Source: Saprospirales bacterium (GTDB taxonomy: Bacteria; Bacteroidota; Bacteroidia; Chitinophagales; UBA8649). From it: a DNA stretch of 55,861 bases. Positions 27,027 through 34,464 of the stretch are shown piece after piece. The stretch covers positions 19,891-75,751 of the forward strand of contig PAPS01000005.1 of NCBI GenBank assembly GCA_002708985.1, given 5' to 3'. Position numbers and translations under genes: made by a program. Below the pieces are notes generated by a model that saw only the letters and a list, made by a program, of their open reading frames with translations, had not been told where the DNA came from and did no database searches. Every line of letters begins with the position of its first letter. Within the stretch, counting starts at the first letter, position 1.

Positions 27027-28772
27027 TTATCTAACCAAGACGAGCTTTTGTACGCTGCCATCGTCGTAGTGATACAACAGGACCTCGCCTGTGGTTACAT
27101 CCACTTCTTGTCCTAAAAGATTAGTTATTCGCAGAAGCTTAGGTTCAGATATGACATTTGGTTCAATCGACGTGAGCGGATCGTTACAAAGCGCTTCAAC
27201 CTCTATATCATAAAAGAAGTAATAGTATTCTGGGTCATTTGCACTAGATGAAGTAATCGTAATCATGTCCGCAATATTGTAGGGGTAGTCCGCCCCTGAG
27301 CTATTTCTGTAAAGCCCGGAGTTTCCATTTGCAATACCTAGTTGAAGGTTGTTGCCGGCGGGAACCTCAAAATTTAGCTCGATTCGTTGTGGTCCAGGAC
27401 TAAGGGTATAAGTCGTGTCATCGAGAACAATTCCGTTCGCATCGCGTAACTCAAAGGTGACCGTGTTATTCACTTCAATATCGACGTCGGCAGATACTAT
27501 GCGACAGGCTTCAACACTATTAAATATCAAATGCTGGTTATTATAAAAGTAACCTCCGGTACCAAAGTCCTTGTTGTAGGCGCCTCCTCTAAAGCTGGTA
27601 ACATTAGCAAGGGGATTATAGTTTGCTTCAGCAGGATTATTGCATCCTAAGACGGCTGGTATGCACGATCCGTCATCAACACAAGCATTGGGGTCATAGT
27701 TGGCCGCATCTCTTGCTGTACATCCTCCAATAAAACAACAGCTTCCATCATCATAAATGGCTTGAGCTGAGTAATTCAGGGCTGCTGGATTGGTACATCC
27801 ACATTCTTCTCCTAATTTGTAGGTATACACAGAGGTAGGAAGAGCGGATACAACATTATCTTGCCCAAGTAGAAAGTACACGCTACAATCTATAACGAAA
27901 TTTCCGGGAGCCCAAATCGCATTGCCGGGGTGGGCGGGGAGCTGACTCCAGCTATCCGTACCAGGACTATACGACCACATCTCTCCATTATCTAGCGGTC
28001 CGTGATTATCGCCATCACCACTTAAAACATAGCCTTTTCCATTGTAGGAAAATTGGGTACCTGCTACTCGCGCTTCCCCGGGGAAATCTCCAAGTCTTTG
28101 CCACGTTGAATTGACAGGATCATAGCGGTAAAAATCTGTGTAGATGTTTACACCAGTGTTGGGGTTTGTTCCCGGTCCTGGTAGCGTGCCGTGTCCCATA
28201 CCAACATACGCGTAGTTGCCGATTCCAAAGTAAAAAGGATGGTGTCGTTCAAGTCCTGGAAGATTTGGCTTAGCTGACCACGTGTTACTAGGAATATCAT
28301 ATTCCCACCAGTCATTCAAGTTGCCATTGTCGTTGCTACCGCAACCCATTAATATTTTATTTCCCACACAAATCATAGCTGGGTGATTTCGTCCTGCTGC
28401 GGGTAGATCAGCTTTTCTTTCCCAAGTATCAGAGTCCATATTGTACGCCCACCAGTCTCGGGGGTAGAGGCCTGATTGTGTTGATCCAAGACCCATAAAA
28501 GCAAGATTCCCACTCGTTACTGCATAGGAATATCCTCTTCCTTCAGCTGGAAAGTCACCCAATTGAGTCCATGCCCTGCTTACCTTGTCGTACCGAAACA
28601 TGTCTTGGCGATAGCTACCGCACACTACATAACCTGATTCGTCGCTAGAAAAGGTAATAGGGTGGTGCCTTCCTTCACCTGGAAAAGCTGTTGTTTGCGA
28701 CCATGACTGCGCATGAGTGGCGGTAGTGAATACGACAGATAGTGCGAGAATTAGCTTGTAAATTTTCACCAT
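27027..28772 (-). CDS. Secreted Kelch-repeat protein with T9SS-like tail
   Basis: The 581-residue protein has a signal peptide (cleavage near THAQ, residue 22). Residues ~23-320 hold about five or six Kelch repeats (recurring GRHHP, GRGYS, GRNHP motifs with W..L/..FP), a beta-propeller. Next come three Cys-rich GC-NP-NY-DDGSC repeats (about 330-395), then a ~130-residue beta-rich module (about 399-529) shared with the subtilase at 49477, and a short C-terminal sorting-like region (LRITNLLGQEVDV). It is probably exported by type IX secretion and binds some extracellular ligand. It converges on the DUF4956 gene. Confidence 0.82.
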   Translation of the reverse strand: MVKIYKLILALSVVFTTATHAQSWSQTTAFPGEGRHHPITFSSDESGYVVCGSYRQDMFRYDKVSRAWTQLGDFPAEGRGYSYAVTSGNLAFMGLGSTQSGLYPRDWWAYNMDSDTWERKADLPAAGRNHPAMICVGNKILMGCGSNDNGNLNDWWEYDIPSNTWSAKPNLPGLERHHPFYFGIGNYAYVGMGHGTLPGPGTNPNTGVNIYTDFYRYDPVNSTWQRLGDFPGEARVAGTQFSYNGKGYVLSGDGDNHGPLDNGEMWSYSPGTDSWSQLPAHPGNAIWAPGNFVIDCSVYFLLGQDNVVSALPTSVYTYKLGEECGCTNPAALNYSAQAIYDDGSCCFIGGCTARDAANYDPNACVDDGSCIPAVLGCNNPAEANYNPLANVTSFRGGAYNKDFGTGGYFYNNQHLIFNSVEACRIVSADVDIEVNNTVTFELRDANGIVLDDTTYTLSPGPQRIELNFEVPAGNNLQLGIANGNSGLYRNSSGADYPYNIADMITITSSSANDPEYYYFFYDIEVEALCNDPLTSIEPNVISEPKLLRITNLLGQEVDVTTGEVLLYHYDDGSVQKLVLVR

Positions 28773-29006
28773 AACGAGTAGGATTTTGAAAGATTAACAA
28801 AATTTCTGTCTAAAGTGTTTGCAAGTCCAATGCCTATCTACAGACAAGGAAATCGCTAATGATTTTTGACGGGAAGGATTTCAAGATCGCTGGCCTTTGC
28901 GATGTATGTTTCCATTGGAGTAGGGTTGTTATAACAAATGATTCAAAAATTATCACCGTAGTCCATCACAACCAGTGGCGATACAATTAGCGTAGCAATT
29001 TATCTG

Positions 29007-30068
29007 TTACTCGCCAATACCCTCCAAAACTTTCATATTTTCCAAGACATTCTTGATCGTTTCAATATTCTGTCTCTCTGTTGCATTGAGACTTGAATAT
29101 ACATCATCATCGATGGGTAAATACCAGGCTTGCTTTTCAAAATGATTTCGAATCCATCGGGTACCAAATGAATATCCTCGTCTAGCAAAAATTTCATTAA
29201 ACATAAGTGTAAAGTCTTCTTCCGTATATCCTTGGTACAACCATCTATCAAGCAACTCATCATAAGAAATAATTCGATTTGATCCTTCGGGCCACTGGCC
29301 AACATTTGGATTGTATCTGTAGGTGACCTTTTTGTTATTGTATGTAGCGGGGTCTGTAGCGGAGGATTTATAAGGCGTCCATAAGCCATCCATTCGATTA
29401 CCGTTTAAGTCAATTTCTGCTTCAAACTGTCCGTCATATTTATCATCACCTGGTTCATCCAAGACGATCTCATAAATGTTATCTCCAAGATATTCGTAGG
29501 TGCCATCAAGTGGTCGGTGATTGCCAGCGCAAACACTACGGCCTGAAAGTTGTCCTTTTTCGGCATACTCAATGGTAATATTAATCATGTTGCCGGTGCT
29601 AAATGTTCCGACATACATACCCACTAAGTCCTCCGCACGCTCATTTCTTGATGTGCTTTTCCCGTTCGTCATCCCCCGGTACAAAGGACATTCATCAAGT
29701 TTCGAATACAATTCACCACGATCATCCATAAGCCGCATAAAACCACTACATTGTCTCACGGATGTAGGATAGATTCCTTCTGCCCCATAATCCCAATTAT
29801 TCATACCTCGTCCACTGGAAGGCCATAGATCATTGTCGATGCCCCAGGCTTTGAAGTCGTCATAGGTTGTAATGTCATGTTCATCCATAAGTGCTTTATG
29901 ACAGTCACATACGGATAGATCAGCATATTCTGCAGGTACTTGATTTTCCGAAGAATCTTCTTCAGATTCCCCGCTTCCTGTACATTGGACTAAAATGGTC
30001 AGAGAGGTTAAAAGAGCCACTATGATTATTTTTTGGGAAAGCAACGATTTGAGCGAAAATGAACACAT
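29007..30068 (-). CDS. YARHG-domain lipoprotein
   Basis: From the ATG at 30068 the product is 353 residues with a lipoprotein signal (lipobox LVQC); ATGs at 30086 and 30107 are alternatives. The mature part has an acidic linker, a central region of unknown fold with several Cys residues, and a C-terminal YARHG-like domain (MFNEIFARRGYSFGTRWIRNHFEKQAWYLP, then an acidic helix). YARHG domains occur in secreted proteins and are of unknown function. It stands alone on its strand between the Kelch gene and a divergent gene. Confidence 0.78.
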   Translation of the reverse strand: MCSFSLKSLLSQKIIIVALLTSLTILVQCTGSGESEEDSSENQVPAEYADLSVCDCHKALMDEHDITTYDDFKAWGIDNDLWPSSGRGMNNWDYGAEGIYPTSVRQCSGFMRLMDDRGELYSKLDECPLYRGMTNGKSTSRNERAEDLVGMYVGTFSTGNMINITIEYAEKGQLSGRSVCAGNHRPLDGTYEYLGDNIYEIVLDEPGDDKYDGQFEAEIDLNGNRMDGLWTPYKSSATDPATYNNKKVTYRYNPNVGQWPEGSNRIISYDELLDRWLYQGYTEEDFTLMFNEIFARRGYSFGTRWIRNHFEKQAWYLPIDDDVYSSLNATERQNIETIKNVLENMKVLEGIGE

Positions 30069-30283
30069 TATAAACTTGTTTTGCATTAGAATGTGAATGT
30101 AATACATTAGCTATTAAATATGGTATTTTGCTTTTCAGGCAAAGTATCGTGATAGAATACTAAGTATTGCTATTAATGCATCGCAGGCATGGATTTTTAC
30201 ATAAGGAAAATGTCATGGCCTTCAATGTTAAAATCTGTAATATTGAGAAGAGTTTTAATATTTTTGAGATTCAATTTAGAACT

Positions 30284-30952
30284 ATGCGTGGACTTCTTTT
30301 GATTTTTTTCGCTTCTGTGCTATCGTTTTCTACCGATGCTCAGTCAAGCTCATATTCCATGTCAAACAACAGTGATATTCGAGCCAAGCCATATAACTGG
30401 TGTTTCAAGTTAGGTTATCAGGTGTTTTCTAATCCTATATCTACAGATTTATTTAAAACCAATACGGTCAATGGCGTTTTTAATGAGACTTCACGTTCGA
30501 TGTATTCTAACTTTACTTTTGGTATCTACAAAAAGTTTGGCATCAAAGAGCGGCCGAAGCGTTCTGTCCGCGAGCGCTATGTTGAAGCCGGTATAAGTTT
30601 CAGGGATCGTTCATGGAGTGACTTAGTTGGATTGAAGTATGAGTTTATCGCAGCTCCTCCGCTATCTTTTTCACAAAACACGCAAGAGAGATTAAGTTTT
30701 AACTCTAGGTTGAGTATTGATGTGATGTTGGCTAAGTTCTTGAACTTAGGTGTTGGTGCTGCTTTCCTTACGGATTACACTGCACTTCCACAATCACTCT
30801 TTTCTCCCTCGGTAGGAATGACTTTTCCTATATGGCGCTTTAACCTTACTGGTCATTTCCACTACTTTACCAATTTCAATCAAGTAAGTCTTTGGAATTT
30901 CTCAGGGGGAGTTCTTTATAACATAAACTTTGGAAGAAGCGCCTTGAAGTAA
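30284..30952 (+). CDS. Secreted or outer-membrane protein of unknown function
   Basis: From the ATG at 30284 the product is 222 residues with a signal peptide (about 1-20, ending STDAQ). A longer frame from 30167 lacks a signal peptide and was rejected. The mature part has alternating hydrophobic strands and ends with a terminal aromatic-containing strand (GGVLYNINFGRSALK), which suggests a small outer-membrane beta-barrel, but no family was recognised. It ends 47 bases before the left end of the integrated element, so it is the last chromosomal gene before the insertion. Confidence 0.6.
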   Translation: MRGLLLIFFASVLSFSTDAQSSSYSMSNNSDIRAKPYNWCFKLGYQVFSNPISTDLFKTNTVNGVFNETSRSMYSNFTFGIYKKFGIKERPKRSVRERYVEAGISFRDRSWSDLVGLKYEFIAAPPLSFSQNTQERLSFNSRLSIDVMLAKFLNLGVGAAFLTDYTALPQSLFSPSVGMTFPIWRFNLTGHFHYFTNFNQVSLWNFSGGVLYNINFGRSALK

Positions 30953-30999
30953 GCTTTGCTGTCTCCTAGTTTGTGAGAGATTCTGTTACCAGGAAAAGG

Positions 31000-31061
31000 A
31001 GTGGGCGCGGAGGGATTTGAACCCCCGACCAATTGATTATGAGTCAACTGCTCTAACCCCT
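31000..31061 (-). repeat. Left attachment-site copy (partial tRNA)
   Basis: This 62-bp segment is identical to 34302-34363. Read on the minus strand it would be the tRNA from its D-arm to the 3' end. It lacks the first 13 tRNA bases and so cannot form the acceptor stem; it is not a functional tRNA gene. Confidence 0.85.
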
Positions 31062-31066
31062 TAAAC

Positions 31067-31126
31067 CATTGATAATGAACTAATTGAGTGACATTAATTT
31101 AGTTAACTGTCAGTTCATTGCCAATG
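31067..31126. repeat. Imperfect inverted repeat over the integrase-remnant start
   Basis: CATTGATAATGAACT at 31067-31081 and AGTTCATTGCCAATG at 31112-31126 are inverted copies matching at 13 of 15 positions. The right arm covers the ATG of the integrase-like gene. A related direct motif, TTAACTGTCAGTTCATTGCCA (31103-31123), recurs with 3 mismatches at 34152-34172 near the other end. These are plausible binding sites for the recombinase or its regulator (inference). Confidence 0.5.
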
Positions 31127-31660
31127 ATTGCCACATATCCCAAGGTCACCAAGGACAAAAACAACCACTACTCAGTATCCTTCTATGTCGATGGAAAACG
31201 CTTCCGTTTCTCAAAGTATCAGGAAGAGCCATTTGCTGAGATGTTCCAAACGGCGTTAGAGGATGTTATGATCCTGAATGATGAAAATCTTGTCAGTTTA
31301 GTCACAAGGGGAGGATTGATGGTTTTTAAAATAGCCATGATATTATCTGCGCTTAGGAGTGATGATAAGGAGATGGTATGCTCTGATGAAGACTTCAGAA
31401 TTGCAACAACGTTGGTACTTGATGTTTATCTCAAGCATAACTTACATATTTATAATCAACTTAATAAGCGCTCCTATACACTTGTAAAGCCACAAGAAAG
31501 GCTCTTCAATGAAATGCCAAAGTCCTTTACAACAAAGGAGGCCCTGGAATGGGTTAAGAAGGCTGGCTTTAAGGCGAGAAGTATCCAGAACTTTTTGGAC
31601 TCTCTTATGAAGTCAGGTCGTCTTTTGCGAGAAAAGAAGGGGTTTTACACTAAGAAGTAA
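31124..31660 (+). pseudogene. Chimeric remnant: integrase N-terminus joined to DUF3987 C-terminus
   Basis: The open frame encodes 178 residues from ATG 31124 (TTG at 31118 also possible). The first ~35 residues (MIATYPKVTKDKNNHYSVSF, then YVDGKRFRF) look like the N-terminal arm-binding part of Bacteroidota tyrosine integrases. From about residue 38 the sequence instead resembles the C-terminus of DUF3987 helicase/primase-type proteins: GGLMVFKIAMILSALR, VCSDEDFRIATTLV, and a final winged-helix-like end. The catalytic parts of both proteins are absent. An in-frame deletion joining two element genes is the simplest explanation. The frame is intact, so a product may still be made. Confidence 0.6.
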
Positions 31661-31665
31661 AGGGC

Positions 31666-31722
31666 TACCCCTGGGGTATATTCCTCGCGCGTACATAACG
31701 CCCCGATTTAGGGGCGTATGTA
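31666..31722. repeat. Two palindromes between the element's convergent genes
   Basis: TACCCC-T-GGGGTA (31666-31678) is a perfect 13-base palindrome. A second hairpin, TACATAACGCCCC / GGGGCGTATGTA (31692-31722), pairs over 12 bases with one bulged A and a 6-base loop. There is no T-run after either, so they are not standard terminators, though they may serve as such for the convergent genes. They could equally be remnants of a replication or transfer origin next to the DUF3987 gene. Confidence 0.45.
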
Positions 31723-31730
31723 TATGGTAA

Positions 31731-34022
31731 TCAATGGGTCGCCTCAAATTGGTTTATTGCATTTATTTTGGATTGTATCGGACTCATCTGTTGACTAATC
31801 TGCTGATAATACTGAGAGAATTGCCTTTGTATTTGAGCAGACTCCACCTCACTTCGAACATTAGCCAAGGCATTCTGAAGTTGATTGTTAAATCCTTCTA
31901 GGGCTTCGATGTAAGGCTTTAATTCTTCCTCTAATGAGAGCTTTTCAGCTTGTCTCGCGCTGTGCATAGCTTTTATCAATTCTATATCTTTCGTAAGATT
32001 AGCGAGTTTGGAAAAATTTAGGTTGTTATCTTCTAACGCTGCGAGTTCTTCTTCAGAAAAGTGACTGAGAAGTGCAAAACATATTGAATCAAGAGAAAGG
32101 GATGATACATAACTAATGCCATTATGATCAGTGCCACTTTCGATCGCGAAGCCCAAGAATTTTTCAATGTATGGCAATTTATCATAATACTTATCTTTTT
32201 TTCTTCTTGATCTACTATCAAATCTATAATCGCTGTGTGATTCGTTATCTATGTGCTGCGCTAAGTGTACGAAGTGATGTGTGATAAAATCTATCTCGTG
32301 TTGGTACTCTTCAGTGACGTCTAGTTCACGGGCTAGGTTTAGTGTATTTATCACGGAATAAGTGCCAAAGTCTTCATCATTTAAAAGTTCTTTTAGTGGC
32401 ATTACGCCAAAATATTTTTTCAATAATTCTTTAGCCTGGTTAGGATTTTTTGATTCAAGTACTCTAATAGTAGCGGCTAACAAATTCGATAACGTTGCGT
32501 AATAGCGCACTTCTTCAATTGGGTAAATTGGTTTAGCCTTGAGATTTTTAAAAAGATTCAAATTGTTTATCCAATTGCTAAATAGCAAGTCTGAATTTGG
32601 AAGAGTAGTTGCACTTGTAAATTGAAATGGAGTTATCCGATAGGCTAGGCCCTCTAAGCTCAAGTTTTTTTGGTAGTCGTTATAATAAGCTTTTGGAACA
32701 GATATGGCAAAGTAAATTGGCCGATCGTTAATATTTCCAGCAATCAAATCGGATAGGATATAGCTTAATGGATCATTGGGTTTGTTTAATTGCACGGTTA
32801 GGGTATCAACAATTGATTCATAGAATTGAGAATAACTACTCCAAATCGTGGTATCGATGGCAGAATCAATGGGGAAAAGTAATCCTCCGTCTGCTGAACG
32901 CTTAAAGTTTTGGAGTTTCTCGAAGAACGAATTTGGATTGCCTACTGGTATACTAAGTGACCTTGAAAGTTCATTAGTAGTCATATCTTCCGGCTCTAAA
33001 GAATGCTGGACAGGTATGTAGCCTAAGTCCTCCCTTTTGAGGTTAGAAAAATGCTTAGGGTGCAACATCAAACTTAGGTTTACAATGCACACATCTCTTC
33101 TGTAATTTAAAACCTCTTGAATATAAAGTAGGGGATAGGTGTCATTATCCCCGTAAGTAAATAGGATAGCATTTTTTTCACACAAATTCAAATATGTTTT
33201 GCTAAATGCGATGACCTCCTCGCTGTAGTTCGCTTTATTAATAGCTTCCTTCCAAGGATTGAATTTGAATGTGGAACCAAAATGCCAATGCCAAACATAA
33301 TCGTTTGAAAGTTTCATTGCGGCTGAGCCAACTCGAGTTTCAAAAGAGGGATTTATTTGAACTAGTTTTTTCAGTGCGCTAATTTGGGCCGAAAAAGCAG
33401 ACTCATATTTGTTTGCTCGCTCTGGCGAGAGTTCTTCCAAAGAATTATAGCTAGTATCTTCATGAATCACACTATGAGCATATGCAAGATTTAAAAGTAA
33501 CCCGCCATCTAGATTTTGATTAATAGAAAATTTTTTTAAGAAGTCGACCTTGTAATCTTTGTATCCATAATATAGGTAATTAGCTGGGTCGCCATGAAAA
33601 GAATAATCAGACCTCTTACTGCCTTGAAGCCATCTAGCAGATAAGCTTACAGTATCTATACTCGAATCATAACTCCGCTTTTTGAAAGGGATTTCTAGGT
33701 AGCTGTTTTGATCTATTGAATAGAAGAGATAGGCAGGAGTTGATGTGTCGCCGTAAAATTCTCTTGGTTGTATATACCATCCTTTTGGTCGTCTCGAAAG
33801 GAGAGGGAGGGGGCTTGCATTGCTCTCATACGCAAAAGCATCATAGTTTCTCAAAAACTGTTTTACCACTGCCTCAGGAGAAGGGTAAGGAGCCAACTCG
33901 CCGGCCCATGTGTAGGTGTATTGTGCCTCTGTGTTGCTATCTTTCGCTGATTCCTGTGACCTTGAATTACAACACAAACAGAAAAAAAAGCAAACTAAAA
34001 GTCGAGAGTAATTATTATTCAT
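31731..34022 (-). CDS. Lipoprotein-like protein related to the soluble region of DUF2723/TMEM260 proteins
   Basis: From the ATG at 34022 the product is 763 residues with a hydrophobic Cys-rich leader (LLVCFFFCLCCNS), probably a lipoprotein signal. About residues 275-320 read FTYGDNDTYPLLYIQEV, then RRDVCIVNLSLML, which is the hallmark of the soluble part of DUF2723 (TMEM260-like protein O-mannosyltransferase) family members; the membrane glycosyltransferase half is missing. The remainder is helical, and the C-terminal ~80 residues are Gln/Glu-rich with coiled-coil character. It fills most of the tRNA-bounded element, so it is cargo. Function unknown. Confidence 0.65.
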   Translation of the reverse strand: MNNNYSRLLVCFFFCLCCNSRSQESAKDSNTEAQYTYTWAGELAPYPSPEAVVKQFLRNYDAFAYESNASPLPLLSRRPKGWYIQPREFYGDTSTPAYLFYSIDQNSYLEIPFKKRSYDSSIDTVSLSARWLQGSKRSDYSFHGDPANYLYYGYKDYKVDFLKKFSINQNLDGGLLLNLAYAHSVIHEDTSYNSLEELSPERANKYESAFSAQISALKKLVQINPSFETRVGSAAMKLSNDYVWHWHFGSTFKFNPWKEAINKANYSEEVIAFSKTYLNLCEKNAILFTYGDNDTYPLLYIQEVLNYRRDVCIVNLSLMLHPKHFSNLKREDLGYIPVQHSLEPEDMTTNELSRSLSIPVGNPNSFFEKLQNFKRSADGGLLFPIDSAIDTTIWSSYSQFYESIVDTLTVQLNKPNDPLSYILSDLIAGNINDRPIYFAISVPKAYYNDYQKNLSLEGLAYRITPFQFTSATTLPNSDLLFSNWINNLNLFKNLKAKPIYPIEEVRYYATLSNLLAATIRVLESKNPNQAKELLKKYFGVMPLKELLNDEDFGTYSVINTLNLARELDVTEEYQHEIDFITHHFVHLAQHIDNESHSDYRFDSRSRRKKDKYYDKLPYIEKFLGFAIESGTDHNGISYVSSLSLDSICFALLSHFSEEELAALEDNNLNFSKLANLTKDIELIKAMHSARQAEKLSLEEELKPYIEALEGFNNQLQNALANVRSEVESAQIQRQFSQYYQQISQQMSPIQSKINAINQFEATH

Positions 34023-34301
34023 GATACTTAGATCTTTTGAGTAATATATCAATTCTACAGCACCTGCTCTAAAAGAAAAACGACTTTAACTTGGAATAGG
34101 GTAGCCTTTACTGCCAATTTTGACGGAATTTTTGGCTTTTTCCCTTACCCCTTAACTGTCAGATTACTGCCAGAAATAGGGTAAAATGCTATGATTTTAG
34201 CCTGAAATGGTCTATTTTACAAATCGCTCAATAGTTCATTGTAGATGGTTGGAAGGGTCTATAAGTGATTGGTAATAAGCGCCTTACGAAGCGAAAAAAG
34301 T
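34023..34301. other. Noncoding right end of the integrated element
   Basis: About 280 bases with no convincing gene. They contain the motif TTAACTGTCAGATTACTGCCA (34152-34172), which matches 18 of 21 bases of a motif just inside the left end, and otherwise AT-rich sequence up to the tRNA-derived repeat. Confidence 0.5.
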
Positions 34302-34363
34302 AGTGGGCGCGGAGGGATTTGAACCCCCGACCAATTGATTATGAGTCAACTGCTCTAACCCCT
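34302..34363 (-). repeat. Right attachment-site copy inside the intact tRNA gene
   Basis: Identical over 62 bases to 31000-31061. The copy covers tRNA positions 14-73 plus 2 bases beyond the tRNA 3' end. Confidence 0.85.
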
Positions 34364-34376
34364 GAGCTACGCGCCC
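34304..34376 (-). tRNA. tRNA with CAT anticodon (elongator Met or Ile2)
   Basis: The minus strand folds into a 73-base cloverleaf: acceptor GGGCGCG/CGCGCCC, D-stem GCTC/GAGC, anticodon stem GTTGA/TCAAT with loop CTCATAA, T-arm with TTCAAAT loop, discriminator A; CCA is not encoded. The CAT anticodon fits elongator methionine or, if modified to lysidine, isoleucine. It is the integration site of the adjacent element, and its 3' part was restored by the element's repeat. Confidence 0.93.
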
Positions 34377-34464
34377 TTCGGATGCATTGCTGCATTGCCG
34401 AAGTACAAAGGTAGAAATTCACGACTTTTGTAGACTATTTCTTTCAAATTTCTGTTTAAGAAAC

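Larger units (their letters stand above)
31000..34363. mobile_element. Small tRNA-integrated genetic element, probably a decayed remnant
   Basis: A 62-bp perfect direct repeat (31000-31061 and 34302-34363) bounds 3.3 kb. The right copy is part of an intact CAT-anticodon tRNA gene; the left copy contains only tRNA positions 14-73 and 2 flanking bases, then diverges. This is the classic product of site-specific integration into a tRNA gene. Inside are one chimeric mobile-element gene (31124-31660), a palindrome-rich gap (31661-31730), one large cargo gene (31731-34022) and ~280 noncoding bases. No complete integrase, relaxase or replication gene is present, so the element probably cannot move on its own. 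Confidence 0.8.

Noticed and set aside
28926-28937. Palindrome TTGTTATAACAA between the Kelch and YARHG genes
   Set aside because: It is short, AT-rich and poorly placed for either promoter; likely chance.
30167-30283. Upstream extension of the gene at 30284
   Set aside because: The extension has no signal peptide and the ATG at 30284 begins a good one.
31000-31061. A second functional tRNA gene with CAT anticodon
   Set aside because: The first 13 tRNA bases are missing and the sequence beyond the repeat cannot pair with the 3' acceptor strand, so it is an attachment-site remnant.
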